Shown piece by piece: positions 6,451-15,372 of a stretch of DNA of 64,000 bases. Each line of letters opens with the position of its first letter. Position 1 is the stretch's first letter. The stretch comes from JBFMFB01 sp040752115 (GTDB lineage Bacteria; Pseudomonadota; Gammaproteobacteria; Burkholderiales; Sulfuricellaceae): NCBI GenBank assembly GCA_040752115.1, contig JBFMFB010000005.1, forward strand, positions 29,766-93,765, in the 5' to 3' direction. Below the pieces are notes generated by a model, which saw only the letters and a program-made list of their open reading frames with translations, was not told the DNA's origin and made no database searches. A program made the position numbers and the translations under genes.

Positions 6451-7542
6451 ATGAATGCTGACGTCAATATTTTTTCCCCGATCCAGCTTGGCCCCTACAC
6501 GCTGCCGAACCGCATGGCGATGGCGCCGATGACGCGCAACCGCGCCGGGGAGGGCAACGTGCCGCAGCCGCTCAACGCGGAATATTACGCGCAGCGGGCG
6601 AGCGCGGGGCTGATCATCAGCGAGGCGTCGCAGGTTTCGCCGCAGGGGGTGGGCTATCCCGCCACACCGGGCATCCACAGCGCGGAGCAGGTCGCGGGCT
6701 GGAAGCTCGTCACCGACGCAGTGCACGCCAAGGGCGGGCGGATCTTCCTGCAACTGTGGCACGTCGGGCGAATCTCGCATCCTTCGCTCCAGCCTAATGG
6801 CGCATTGCCGGTGGCGCCCTCGGCGATCAAGCCGGCCGGCGAGGCGGTCACTTACCAGGGCATGCAGCCGTACCAGACGCCGCGCGCGCTCGAACTCGCG
6901 GAGATTGCCGGCATCATCGAGCAGTACCGCAGCGGCGCAAAGAACGCGCTCGCCGCCGGCTTCGACGGGGTGGAAATCCATGGCGCGAACGGCTATCTGC
7001 TCGACCAGTTCCTGCGCGACGGCTCCAATCACCGCACCGACGCCTACGGCGGATCGGTGGCAAACCGGGCGCGGCTGATGCTCGAAGTCACCGAGGCCGT
7101 GTGCGGGGTGTGGGGCGCGGACCGCGTCGGCATCCGGCTTTCGCCGCTGCAGCCGTTCAATGACATGCGCGATTCCAACCCGGAGGCGACATTCAGCCAT
7201 GCGGTGGAGCAACTCAACCGCTTCGGCCTGGCCTACCTGCACATCACCGAAATGGGCAAGGAATCCCCCGGTGCGGCGGGCCCTGCGTTCGACCTCAAGG
7301 TGCTGCGCAAGATATGGAAAGGCGTGTACATGACCAACGGCGGCTACGATCTCGCGCGCGCCAACGCCGCGCTCGCCAAGGACGAGGCGGATATGGTGGC
7401 GTTCGGCGTGCCGTTTCTCGCCAATCCCGATCTGCCGGTGCGCTTCGCCAAGGGCGCGCCGCTCAATGCGCCCGACCCGGCGACGTTTTATGGCGGCAGC
7501 GAGAAGGGCTACATCGATTATCCGTTTCTCGACGTCCGCTAG
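6451..7542 (+). CDS. Old Yellow Enzyme family alkene reductase
   Basis: This is an FMN-dependent NAD(P)H oxidoreductase that reduces activated C=C bonds, of the NemA/OYE type. The 363-residue protein shows the family order: PLQLG-like start (PIQLGPYTLPNR), QLWHVGR, the substrate-binding HGAN pair (FDGVEIHGANGYLLDQF), NHRTDAYGGS, and a C-terminal MVAFGVPFLANPDLP. The ATG at 6451 has an AGAGAGG ribosome-binding site; the frame is open further upstream, but the sequence there is not OYE-like. The physiological substrate cannot be read from sequence. Confidence 0.92.
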   Translation: MNADVNIFSPIQLGPYTLPNRMAMAPMTRNRAGEGNVPQPLNAEYYAQRASAGLIISEASQVSPQGVGYPATPGIHSAEQVAGWKLVTDAVHAKGGRIFLQLWHVGRISHPSLQPNGALPVAPSAIKPAGEAVTYQGMQPYQTPRALELAEIAGIIEQYRSGAKNALAAGFDGVEIHGANGYLLDQFLRDGSNHRTDAYGGSVANRARLMLEVTEAVCGVWGADRVGIRLSPLQPFNDMRDSNPEATFSHAVEQLNRFGLAYLHITEMGKESPGAAGPAFDLKVLRKIWKGVYMTNGGYDLARANAALAKDEADMVAFGVPFLANPDLPVRFAKGAPLNAPDPATFYGGSEKGYIDYPFLDVR

Positions 7543-7684
7543 GAAGCTCTGAAAAAGTGGCTGCGCGGGCGAATCGCTGCGTTGCGCGGTGCTCGCTCCC
7601 TCACCTATCTCATTGATATGTCTCGGTCGCTGTGCGCCGGGCGCCTTGCGCTTCATCCCGCTCGCGCACTTTTTCAGAGCTTCC
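7542..7684. mobile_element. MITE-like element, copy 1 (143 bp)
   Basis: It has perfect 18-bp terminal inverted repeats, GGAAGCTCTGAAAAAGTG at the left and its reverse complement at the right, around a GC-rich core with no gene. A second copy with about 66 extra central bases is at 51130-51338, and a decayed partial copy lies at 51031-51120. This copy begins on the stop codon of the Old Yellow Enzyme gene, between two convergent genes. Confidence 0.75.
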
Positions 7685-7773
7685 CTAAGTTCGTATCCCG
7701 CAGCGTGCAAGGTACGGATTTTTTGGTTTCAGCCGGTACCAGCCGCCGGTATTGGAAAGCGACCGGGTGAGCG

Positions 7774-8841
7774 CTACGTTTTTTTTACCGAGACTTCAAT
7801 CGTGTGGATGCCTTTGGCCCCATCGGGAAAGCTGCGCGTCAGCCGGGCGAGCAGCGGCGGCGATTCCTGGATTTTTCCCGCCTTGTCGATGCCGCGCACC
7901 TTGAGGGTGAAGTTTCCTTCCCTGGCCGGCGTCCAGTCGAAGCGCCACAGGGTCCAGGCCCAGTTGGAGAGTGGCGGCTTGATCTCGGCGTTCTGCCAGG
8001 TTTTGCCGTTATCCAGAGAGACTTGAACCTGGCTGATGCCGTGCCTGCCGGCAAACGCGATGCCGCCGACGACGTAATGCCCGAGCGGGATGGTCTTGCC
8101 GTCCATGGGCATCAGGATCTGCGATTTGATGGGAATGACCGCCTCGTCCGACCACCCCCGTTTCTCCCAGTAGCCTTTGAAATCGTGGTTGACCAGTTCA
8201 ATCCTGGAGAGCCATTTCACGTTTTTCATGCCGTAGATGCCAGGGACGATGGCGCGCACGGGAAAGCCGTGGATGCGGGGCAGCGGCTCGCCGTTCATGC
8301 GGAAGGCGAGGAACACGTCGCCGGAGGTGGCGAGCGCATAGGGAATGCTGTCGCTGTAGCCGTCTTCGGCATAGAAGGCGGCCTTGACCAGCCCCGGTCT
8401 TGGCCTGGCTTTTTCCAGGAGCTTCCTGAGCGACACTCCTTCCCAATAAGCGTTGCCGATGGCATCGCCGCCGACCGGGTTGCCGATGCATTCCAGCGTG
8501 ACATACTCGGCCTTGTCCTTCATCGCCTCCAGTTCGTTCAGGGTGAGCGTATAAGGGTTATCGACCGAGCCCTCGATGCGCAGGCGGTATCTGGTGGGGT
8601 CGATTTCTGGAATCTTCGAGGAATAGGTGGTGACGTAAAATTCTTCGTTTGGAGTAACTTCTTTGGCGGCAAAGCCTTTGAAGTTGACCGTGCCTTTCAT
8701 GGAAAGATCATGGCTTCGGCCCTCCTCGGCCGCTTCAGCCCGTCGATAAATCCCACCCAGAACGGAAACCCCGAAGCCGAGGCCGAGCGTTCCCGTGCCG
8801 AGTTTATGCAGAAAATCTCTTCTTCCCGGTATGCGTTTCAT
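7774..8841 (-). CDS. Tat-exported sulfite-oxidase-fold molybdopterin oxidoreductase
   Basis: The 355-residue protein has a twin-arginine signal (GRRDFLHKLG plus a hydrophobic stretch) and then an oxidoreductase molybdopterin-binding domain (about 80-235) with the conserved cysteine in LECIGNPVGG that would ligate Mo. A C-terminal dimerisation domain follows (about 240-350; VSLDNGKTWQ, WTLWRFDWTP). This matches periplasmic SorA/sulfite dehydrogenase-like or YedY-like enzymes; the dimerisation domain favours the sulfite-oxidase group. The start has a GCAGGAGG ribosome-binding site. It is the last gene of the eight-gene run; sulfur chemistry would fit fccAB nearby, but the substrate is unproven. 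Confidence 0.85.
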   Translation of the reverse strand: MKRIPGRRDFLHKLGTGTLGLGFGVSVLGGIYRRAEAAEEGRSHDLSMKGTVNFKGFAAKEVTPNEEFYVTTYSSKIPEIDPTRYRLRIEGSVDNPYTLTLNELEAMKDKAEYVTLECIGNPVGGDAIGNAYWEGVSLRKLLEKARPRPGLVKAAFYAEDGYSDSIPYALATSGDVFLAFRMNGEPLPRIHGFPVRAIVPGIYGMKNVKWLSRIELVNHDFKGYWEKRGWSDEAVIPIKSQILMPMDGKTIPLGHYVVGGIAFAGRHGISQVQVSLDNGKTWQNAEIKPPLSNWAWTLWRFDWTPAREGNFTLKVRGIDKAGKIQESPPLLARLTRSFPDGAKGIHTIEVSVKKT

Positions 8842-8966
8842 GGCTGCGACCTCCTGCAAAAGAAGCGGCCGGCAATGGAGCCGGGCCGGCTTGGTTGATT
8901 GCGGTGTCAACAGCATAGACCGTCGACCCGATGGGTTTGTTTCTGGCCTGGGAGCCTGTCCCCGCT

Positions 8967-9815
8967 TTATTTCGATTCGCTCCCGCTGCCGCGGCGGTTG
9001 AGCGGGTAACTGCCCGTTTCCCCGGTAAACGGCAGCGCAAGCAGCCGCCCCAGGGTCAGCCGCGCCGGATCGCGGAACTGGCTCAGGCCGATGGTCATAC
9101 CTTGGTGGCCGGCAGCGGGCTGGGCGCGATAGGTGCCGAGGAGCCGGTCCCACCAGGGCAGATTGAAGCCGAAATTGCTGTTGGTTTCGCGGGGCACGAT
9201 GGAATGATGGACGCGGTGCATTTCCGGGGTAACCACGAAAAGCCTCAGCCAGCGGTCAAGCCAGGCCCAAAGCTTGACGTTGCCGTGATTGAACAGGCTG
9301 GTGGCGTTCAGCAGGATTTCGAAAAGCACCACCGCAAGGACAGGGGCGCCGATCAGGGCGACTGCCGCCACCTTGATTCCCATGGAAAGTGCGATTTCGA
9401 GGGGGTGGAAGCGCACCCCGGTGGTGAAGTCGAAATCCATGTCCGAATGGTGCGTCATGTGCAGCCGCCATAATGCGGGTATGGCGTGAAGCATGACGTG
9501 CTGCAGATAGATCACGAAATCCAGGACGATGACCGCCAAAACCGCCTCCAGCGGCGCCGACAGGTCGAGGTTGTTGAACAGCCCCCAGCCGTGCTGCCCG
9601 GCATGGATCGCCATGCCGAAAGCGGTGAGAGGAAGCAGCACGCGCTCGGCCAGTGTGCCCGCAACGACCATTCCAAAATTGGCGAACCAGCGCACACCTT
9701 TCGGCACAGAGAGAACGCGGCGCGGCGCGGTGATTTCCCACAGCGCCATCAGCGTCAGCACCGCGAGAAAACAGATGAACCGGATGGCAGGTTCATGTTC
9801 GAGGACGAAGTTCAT
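8967..9815 (-). CDS. Sterol desaturase / fatty acid hydroxylase family membrane enzyme
   Basis: The 282-residue integral membrane protein has several hydrophobic helices and three histidine clusters of the di-iron hydroxylase superfamily: HVMLH, HMTHH and HRVHH. These enzymes hydroxylate or desaturate lipids with O2. Its start overlaps the end of the TIGR04282-type glycosyltransferase gene by 4 bp, so it is co-translated with the arsenosugar-type genes. A role in making or modifying an arsenolipid is tempting but is only inference. Confidence 0.85.
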   Translation of the reverse strand: MNFVLEHEPAIRFICFLAVLTLMALWEITAPRRVLSVPKGVRWFANFGMVVAGTLAERVLLPLTAFGMAIHAGQHGWGLFNNLDLSAPLEAVLAVIVLDFVIYLQHVMLHAIPALWRLHMTHHSDMDFDFTTGVRFHPLEIALSMGIKVAAVALIGAPVLAVVLFEILLNATSLFNHGNVKLWAWLDRWLRLFVVTPEMHRVHHSIVPRETNSNFGFNLPWWDRLLGTYRAQPAAGHQGMTIGLSQFRDPARLTLGRLLALPFTGETGSYPLNRRGSGSESK

Positions 9816-10447
9816 GCGGTTCCCATAGAGCTGCCGCGATTGGCCAGAAAGCGCGCCAGGTCCTCGGGGCGATCAATATCCCAGCGTTGCGGCAATTCAT
9901 GCCAGCGCCAGTTCAGCGCCCGCAGACGGACGCGGGTTTCGCTCGCCACCTTCTCGCTGCTCCAGGTGACGCCGCTGAACACCTCCGGGGCGAAATGCCG
10001 CAACCCGAGCAGAACGTAGCCGCCATCCTCAGCGGGGCCGAGCACGGCATCGGCACCCTGCGCCAGAGCCGCTGCTGCCTCCTGCACATCGGCGCTGGTG
10101 AGGCTCGGACTATCCGAGCCGATCGTCACGGCACAGGAGGCGGCCGTAAGTGTCTGTTTGAACGCATGTGCCAGCCTGGCGCCCAGGTCGCCATCGGGTT
10201 GATCGCAAAGCTCGACTCCGAACTCTTTGGCGCACTGACCAAAGAATGGATGCTCCGAAGAGGGCGCGCACCAAAGGTGCACCGGCCCTGCACCTGCTTG
10301 CAGCGCGGTTGTCAGGGATTGCAGCAGCAGACCTTCATGCAGCATCGCTGCGCCAACCGGACCCAGCATCGGGATCAGGCGCGTCTTGACCTCTCCCGGC
10401 ACCGGCGCCCTGGCAAAAATCATGATGGGGCAGCTTATCGGCTTCAT
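9812..10447 (-). CDS. Arsenosugar-biosynthesis-type glycosyltransferase (TIGR04282 family)
   Basis: This 211-residue GT-A-like protein starts with PIMIFARAPVPGEVKTRL, the nucleotide-binding start typical of this family, and carries IGSDSPSL and GPAEDGGYVLLGL. Family members are named for co-occurrence with the radical SAM enzyme ArsS, which is also here. The start at 10447 forms an ATGA overlap with the upstream glycosyltransferase gene, and the end overlaps the desaturase start, so coupling is tight. Confidence 0.85.
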   Translation of the reverse strand: MKPISCPIMIFARAPVPGEVKTRLIPMLGPVGAAMLHEGLLLQSLTTALQAGAGPVHLWCAPSSEHPFFGQCAKEFGVELCDQPDGDLGARLAHAFKQTLTAASCAVTIGSDSPSLTSADVQEAAAALAQGADAVLGPAEDGGYVLLGLRHFAPEVFSGVTWSSEKVASETRVRLRALNWRWHELPQRWDIDRPEDLARFLANRGSSMGTA

Positions 10448-11133
10448 CGCCGTCCTTGTGCTTCGTAAACCCGGGCGAGCCGTGCGGGGTCTGCGCCTAG
10501 GGCAAATGCCAGTCGCAGACGCCACATGAGCAGGATCGTCGCGGGGATTCCGTTTTGCTCCCAGCGGCGGCTGGAGGTGACAACTCTTTGCCGCAAGCAC
10601 AGTGGCGGCTCAAAGCGCCTCAGCTTGATACTGAGGGCCACGTCCTCCATCAGCTCGATCTCCGGGAAACCGCCCACTGCGCCGAACAAGGGCTGCGACA
10701 CAAACATGGCCTGGTCGCCGGTTGCGATGCCGGAAAAACGGGAACGCCGGTTGATCATGAACTCGACCGCCCGCAGCAGTAAATGGCTGCCGGAGAGCCG
10801 CACGTCAAAACGCCCCCAGCTTTTTCCATGCTGTTCCATGGCGTTGACGATGAGCCGGTCCGCTTCTTCCGGCAGCAGCGTGTCGGCATGCAGGAACAAC
10901 AGCGTGTCCCCCGAAGCCTGTTGCGCGCCGGCATTCATCTGCCGTGCCCGGCCGCGCGGGGCGCAGATCAACCGATCGACCAGCGGTTTCGCCAACCCAG
11001 GACTTTCATCCACGCTGCCGCCATCCACTGCGATCACCTCGTGCCCGGCCTCCCGCAAGGCTTGCAGGGGGAGCAAGGTTTGGGTGATCGCTGCTGCTTC
11101 GTTCAGCATGGGGATGATGACGGAAAGCTTCAC
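10444..11133 (-). CDS. Arsenosugar-biosynthesis-type glycosyltransferase (TIGR04283 family)
   Basis: This 229-residue family 2 glycosyltransferase has the N-terminal fold LSVIIPMLNEAAAI, then DGGSVDES and FLHADTLLP (DxD-like), and a middle TGDQAMFVSQPLFGAVGGFP. It is normally adjacent to the TIGR04282 enzyme and ArsS, as here. It probably acts on a sugar nucleotide at the cytoplasmic face of the membrane. The upstream arsS reading frame ends 27 bp before it. Confidence 0.87.
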   Translation of the reverse strand: MKLSVIIPMLNEAAAITQTLLPLQALREAGHEVIAVDGGSVDESPGLAKPLVDRLICAPRGRARQMNAGAQQASGDTLLFLHADTLLPEEADRLIVNAMEQHGKSWGRFDVRLSGSHLLLRAVEFMINRRSRFSGIATGDQAMFVSQPLFGAVGGFPEIELMEDVALSIKLRRFEPPLCLRQRVVTSSRRWEQNGIPATILLMWRLRLAFALGADPARLARVYEAQGRR

Positions 11134-11160
11134 CTCGGCGCCTTTCGCTGCCTGGATTCG

Positions 11161-12123
11161 TTATGTGAGAGCCCCGCCGCAGCTGCTGCCCTGTCCCGCA
11201 ATGCAGGCGTAACAGTGGCCGCAGGTTGTGACAGGATTCCCTTCCAGATTCATGTTCATCAGCTCGGCCAGATGAACGCGGGGTTTCCCGGAGACGAAAA
11301 GCGGCAGCCCCAGCATCTGGTTGAAGTCGCAGTCGTATGCATATCCTTGCCAATCCACGCTCAACAGCGACCGGCACATCACTGATTCCAGGTTCTCCGG
11401 ATGCTGTAATTACTGCAGCAGCCGCATGTATGGCTGGAATTGCCCGGTCGACACCAGCATGCTGCCGAACCGGTTGATGGGCATGTTGGTCAGGGTATAA
11501 AGATGGTTAAAAACGACGCTGTGGTCTTCCTTCATCCGGGTTTTGTAATCGGCTTCGAGCGCGGCTTGCGGGGGCGGAAGGGTGGCGCCGAGCGGGTTGT
11601 AAACCAGGTTCAGGCGCAGGCCGGAATCCGGCTGGCCGTAGCCGAGCCGGTTGAGCCGTTTCAAGCCGCGGATGCTGCGCTGAAACACGCCCTTGCTGCG
11701 TTGCCGATCCACGTTTTCTTCCAGGTAACAAGGCAGCGAAGCGATAATCTCCGCCTGCTGCGCGGCCAGAAATTCGGCGAGATCCTCCTGGCCGGGCTCC
11801 TCCAGGATGGTGAGGTTGCAGCGGTCCATAACCCGCACCCCCATGCCGCGCGCGGCCTGCACCAGATAGCGGAAGTGTGGATTGAGCTCCGGCGCGCCAC
11901 CGGTGATATCGAGCGTGGCCACGCCTTTAGCCCGGATGTAGTCGATCACCTGATCGACCGTGATACGTTCCATCATTTCGCTGCGGTTGGGGCCGGCATT
12001 GACGTGGCAGTGCACGCATTGCTGGTTGCAGCGGTAGCCGAGATTTACCTGTAGCGTTTCGAGGCCGGCGCGGCGGATGGGCGGAAAGTCGATATCTTTC
12101 AGCAGCGGCAGGGTGGCGCGCAT
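11161..12123 (-). pseudogene. arsS: arsS, radical SAM arsenosugar enzyme, with internal in-frame stop
   Basis: The frame runs from 12123 (GAGGAAA ribosome-binding site) through the radical SAM cluster CNQQCVHC (CxxxCxxC), TGGAPEL and NLVYNPLG to a TAA at 11410-11412. It then continues in the same frame without a shift (LQHPENLESVMCRSLLSVDW) to the expected cysteine-rich ArsS C-terminus (CGHCYACIAGQGSSCGG). One base change, probably CAA to TAA, therefore interrupts an otherwise intact gene. It could be a recent pseudogene, a base-call error, or a stop that is read through. ArsS acts with ArsM in arsenosugar formation; no arsM is in the window. Confidence 0.88.
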
Positions 12124-12139
12124 CGGTTTTTTCCTCGTC

Positions 12140-12850
12140 TTATTTTCTTCGTGCCTGAAATTGCCTGACCAGAATCGGCACCAACGCCAGCAGCCCAAGC
12201 AGCACCAGCGCGATCAAGGTTTCTCCGGAGAGCAACTGGCCGCTCGATTCGATTCGCCCGAGCGATTGGCCCAGATTGGCGAACACGAAGCTTCCCGGCA
12301 CGATGCCGACGGCGGTTGCCAGAACATAAGTGCGCACGCTGATAGGCGTAAAGGCGGGAGCCAGATTCACCAGCCAGAACGGGAACAGCGGCACCAGGCG
12401 CAGGAACAGCAGGTAGCTGAAAGCGTTTTCGTGAAATCCCCGGACGATGGCGGTGGCCAGGCTGCCCATGCGGCGCTGCGCCGCTTCCGCGAACACGTAG
12501 CGCGCGGCGAGAAAGACCAGCGTCGCGCCGATGGTCGCGGAGAACACGATGATCGCCGTCCCCGCCCAGCGGCCGAACAGAAAACCTGTTGCCAGCGAAA
12601 GGACCACGGCGCCGGGGATGCTGAATGCAGTCGAGGCGGTGTAAACCCCGATCATTACCGCGACCATGGTCCAGTAGTGCTCGCGGGTGTAGCTCAACAG
12701 AACTTCGCGGTTTGCCTTTAGCGCTTCCAGATTCAAAAATTTGCCGCCGCCCAGGGCGAAAAACGCGGCCAGGCCGGCGACGAACAGCGCCAGGATCGCC
12801 AGTTTTTTCCAGCGGCGCGAGGTGTCGGGCATTTGCGCGGCGGCTGGCAT
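12140..12850 (-). CDS. TVP38/TMEM64 (DedA-like) membrane protein
   Basis: The 236-residue protein has an N-terminal membrane segment, then the SNARE-associated/VTT domain with the typical re-entrant pattern: STAFSIPGAVVLSLATGFLFG...GATLVFLAARY, and later LFLRLVPLFPFWLVNLAPAF. VTT proteins are proposed lipid scramblases or small-solute transporters. It lies 16 bp upstream of arsS and 6 bp downstream of the oxidoreductase gene, a frequent neighbourhood for these arsenosugar clusters. The substrate is unknown. Confidence 0.85.
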   Translation of the reverse strand: MPAAAQMPDTSRRWKKLAILALFVAGLAAFFALGGGKFLNLEALKANREVLLSYTREHYWTMVAVMIGVYTASTAFSIPGAVVLSLATGFLFGRWAGTAIIVFSATIGATLVFLAARYVFAEAAQRRMGSLATAIVRGFHENAFSYLLFLRLVPLFPFWLVNLAPAFTPISVRTYVLATAVGIVPGSFVFANLGQSLGRIESSGQLLSGETLIALVLLGLLALVPILVRQFQARRK

Positions 12851-12856
12851 AGGCTT

Positions 12857-14293
12857 TCAAGCACCCCACAGGCCGAACAGGCGCATGATCCATTTCTTCG
12901 CTCCCGGCGTCAGCGCCTCCTTGCGGCGCGTATTCGCAACCCGCTGGTTGATCTGGGCCAGGGTCGGATAGATGTGCATCACGCCGGACAGGCTCGAAAC
13001 CCTCATCCTTCCGGCCATCGCCAGCACGTATTCGTGGATCAGTTCGCCGGCGTGCGGCCCGACGATGGCCGCCCCCAGCAGGCGTCCGCCGGGATCGACA
13101 AGAATCTTGGCAAAGCCCTCGGTCTCGCCGTCAGCTTGCGCCCGGTCGATGTCGCGGAACGGGAAGGCGTAGGCCCGATAGGCCACATTCGCCGCCTTCG
13201 CTTCGGTTTCGGACAGCCCCACCCGCGCCAGCTCCGGGTCGGTGAAGGTGCACCAGGGGACGACGCGCTCCTCGACCCTGGCCGGAAAATGAAACAGAGC
13301 GTTTTGCAGCACCACGCCGGCGTGGTGTTCGGCCACGTGGGTGAACTGGTAGCCTCCCGCCGCATCGCCGCATGCATACACGCGCCGGTTCGTGGTGCGC
13401 AGACGGCGATCGGCCACGATCCGCCCTTTCTCCACGACAATCCCCGCTGCCTCCAGGCCCAGGTTTTCGATATTGGGCTGGCGGCCGGCAGCCACCAGCA
13501 GATGTGTCGCCTGCACCATGCGTTCCGCTCCATCCGCCGCCTTCAGCCACAGGCGGATATCCTGGCCCTGCCGCTCCGCGCGTGTGGTCGAGCACTCCAG
13601 ATGGAATTCGACTCCCTCCGCCGCCAGCCGGTCGGCAACCACCTGGGCGAGGTCACCGTCTTCCTTGGGCAAAATCTGGGCACCGCGATTGACCAAGCAC
13701 ACGCGGCTGCCCAGACGGGCGAACGCCTGGGCCATTTCCACGCCGATCGGGCCGCCGCCCAGCACGATCAGGCTGGGTACCGGTTCGCGCAGAGCGAACA
13801 CGCTTTCGTTGGTCAGCCAGGGCACCTGATCCAGCCCCGGCACGGGCGGAATCGCGGCTCGCGAGCCAGTTGCGAGCACGAAGGTCTTCGCCGTGAGCGC
13901 TCTGCCGTTTACCGTGAAGGTGGCGGAATCGGCAAATTGCCCGGCGCCGAAAATCACTTCCACGCCCATCGCGCGGAAACGCTCGGGGCTGTCGTGCGGT
14001 TCGATTGCCCGGATCACCTGCTCGACGCGCTGCATCACCGCGGCCAGGTTTATATCCGGCGTGCCGGCGCCGATGCCGAATTGCGCGGCCCGGCGCATGG
14101 TTTGCGCCACCTTGGCGCAATGGAGCAGCGCCTTGCTCGGCACACAGCCGTAATGCAGACAGTCGCCGCCCAATGCATGTTTTTCTACCAGCGCTATCTT
14201 TGCGTCCAGGGCAGCGCCGCCCGCGGCAACCACCAAACCGGCCGAACCGCCTCCGATGATGCAAATGTCGAATTCCGGTTTGCCCGGACTCAT
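12857..14293 (-). CDS. FAD-dependent pyridine nucleotide-disulfide oxidoreductase (MerA/Lpd-like)
   Basis: The 478-residue protein has an N-terminal FAD site (ICIIGGGSAGL), the redox disulfide GGDCLHYGCVPSKAL (CxxxxC), an NAD(P) site (LIVLGGGPIGVEMA), a second FAD motif (RRVYACGDAAGG) and a C-terminal dimerisation domain ending FGLWGA. It lacks the N-terminal HMA domain and C-terminal cysteine pair of true mercuric reductases, so the substrate is probably not Hg(II). Its position between DUF1499 and TVP38 genes is one I associate with this cluster type. It starts in an ATGA overlap with the DUF1499 gene. Confidence 0.88.
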   Translation of the reverse strand: MSPGKPEFDICIIGGGSAGLVVAAGGAALDAKIALVEKHALGGDCLHYGCVPSKALLHCAKVAQTMRRAAQFGIGAGTPDINLAAVMQRVEQVIRAIEPHDSPERFRAMGVEVIFGAGQFADSATFTVNGRALTAKTFVLATGSRAAIPPVPGLDQVPWLTNESVFALREPVPSLIVLGGGPIGVEMAQAFARLGSRVCLVNRGAQILPKEDGDLAQVVADRLAAEGVEFHLECSTTRAERQGQDIRLWLKAADGAERMVQATHLLVAAGRQPNIENLGLEAAGIVVEKGRIVADRRLRTTNRRVYACGDAAGGYQFTHVAEHHAGVVLQNALFHFPARVEERVVPWCTFTDPELARVGLSETEAKAANVAYRAYAFPFRDIDRAQADGETEGFAKILVDPGGRLLGAAIVGPHAGELIHEYVLAMAGRMRVSSLSGVMHIYPTLAQINQRVANTRRKEALTPGAKKWIMRLFGLWGA

Positions 14294-15069
14294 GATGGCC
14301 CCGTTCCGCCGGGCAGCAAGGGTGCGCCTACGCGCTTCTGTAGTGCCGCCATGAATTCGGCTATGCGTTTGGCATTGGTTCCCACGTCGCTGAGCCCGAC
14401 GCGGGATACGGAACGGGCGTCGACGCGCGAGCCATGGTCGTAGGGGGCGATGCGGATCACTACGTCGTCTTTGAAGCCAAACCAAAAGGTCGTGGCGGTC
14501 GCCTCGATGCGGCCTTCCTGGGGTTCGGTTCCGACCACTTCCCACCCCATCCGGCGGGCTACCGCCAACGAATTCTCGAATGCCTGAGCCGGAGAGACCG
14601 CGAGCAGGGCCGGTTTCAGTTCGGGATAGCCCGCGTGCTGCAACGCGGCAATCTCAGGGCCGCCGTATTCGGCCGGGTTGGGTGCTTCCCGGCGCAGGGG
14701 CAGGATGGCGATGAAGACGGGCGGGTGTTCGGTGTCGGTGGTAATGTCGTGGATGCGGGGGACGGTCCGGGCGGTTTTGAGCCACATCAAAGGGGGAGTA
14801 ACTGCGGCGAGGGCAATCGCGATCCCTATCAGAGCCCATACGGCGCCTCGAAACTGTTTATGCATGCGGGCGATATACAGACCCGCCAGTGAGATCGCGA
14901 GGCTCGCCAGAGCGCCATAGGCCGCCCATCTCAGTATTACGAAACCGGTGCTGAAGTGCCACAACCCGAAGCGATGGCCAAAGCCGGCTACGGCCGCTGT
15001 AAGCGCGCTGAGCGCGGCCAGGCCGAAGCCGGCGAGAGCCGCTTTGGCGAGGGGGCGTTTTGTGTCCAT
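14290..15069 (-). CDS. DUF1499 domain membrane protein
   Basis: The 259-residue protein has about three N-terminal membrane helices (residues 10-100) and then a soluble DUF1499 region (about 110-245) with RIHDITTD near its start, a RMGWEVVG...RIEATATTFWFGFKDDV core and SRVGLSDVGTNAKRI. DUF1499 proteins are uncharacterised but often adjoin lipid or stress genes. It is the first gene of the eight-gene minus-strand run; the 45 bp upstream separate it from the GerW module on the same strand, so a longer transcript is possible. Confidence 0.8.
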   Translation of the reverse strand: MDTKRPLAKAALAGFGLAALSALTAAVAGFGHRFGLWHFSTGFVILRWAAYGALASLAISLAGLYIARMHKQFRGAVWALIGIAIALAAVTPPLMWLKTARTVPRIHDITTDTEHPPVFIAILPLRREAPNPAEYGGPEIAALQHAGYPELKPALLAVSPAQAFENSLAVARRMGWEVVGTEPQEGRIEATATTFWFGFKDDVVIRIAPYDHGSRVDARSVSRVGLSDVGTNAKRIAEFMAALQKRVGAPLLPGGTGPS

Positions 15070-15114
15070 TCGCGGTCTCCGAAAGCGGTCAATGCTTACA
15101 TGCCACTATCTCGA

Positions 15115-15372
15115 TCAGAGGTTCCTTATGTGCTCCAAGGCGGCTGCGAGTCCAGGCACGGTGCCGATGAGATCGTCCAATAGAAATTCTTCTCCGCTCG
15201 CGCCAACAGCTCTTGCACCGCCGGCCACGCAAATGACGATGGCGACAGCTGTTTTTTCCGCATACAGCCAGCAGGCCTTCCCCTGGCTGTAGCTGTGTAT
15301 GCTGAGCCTTTCGACGGGAACCACGGTCGCATCCGCGACGGTAATCGGCGTGCCGGCGCGCAAGGAGTTCAT
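15115..15372 (-). CDS. Small conserved-looking protein of the GerW module
   Basis: The 85-residue product has no signal peptide. It contains ITVADATVVPVERLSIHSYS, then a hydrophobic core (AVAIVICVAGGARAV) and LLDDLIGTVPGL. I do not recognise a named family. It overlaps the DUF2953 gene by an ATGA junction and has good coding character, so I accept it as real. It may be the third partner of the GerW/DUF2953 pair. Confidence 0.6.
   Translation of the reverse strand: MNSLRAGTPITVADATVVPVERLSIHSYSQGKACWLYAEKTAVAIVICVAGGARAVGASGEEFLLDDLIGTVPGLAAALEHIRNL

Noticed and set aside
12857..14443. 536-codon plus-strand ORF opposite the FAD oxidoreductase
   Set aside because: Shadow of a gene with intact FAD, NAD and disulfide motifs on the minus strand.
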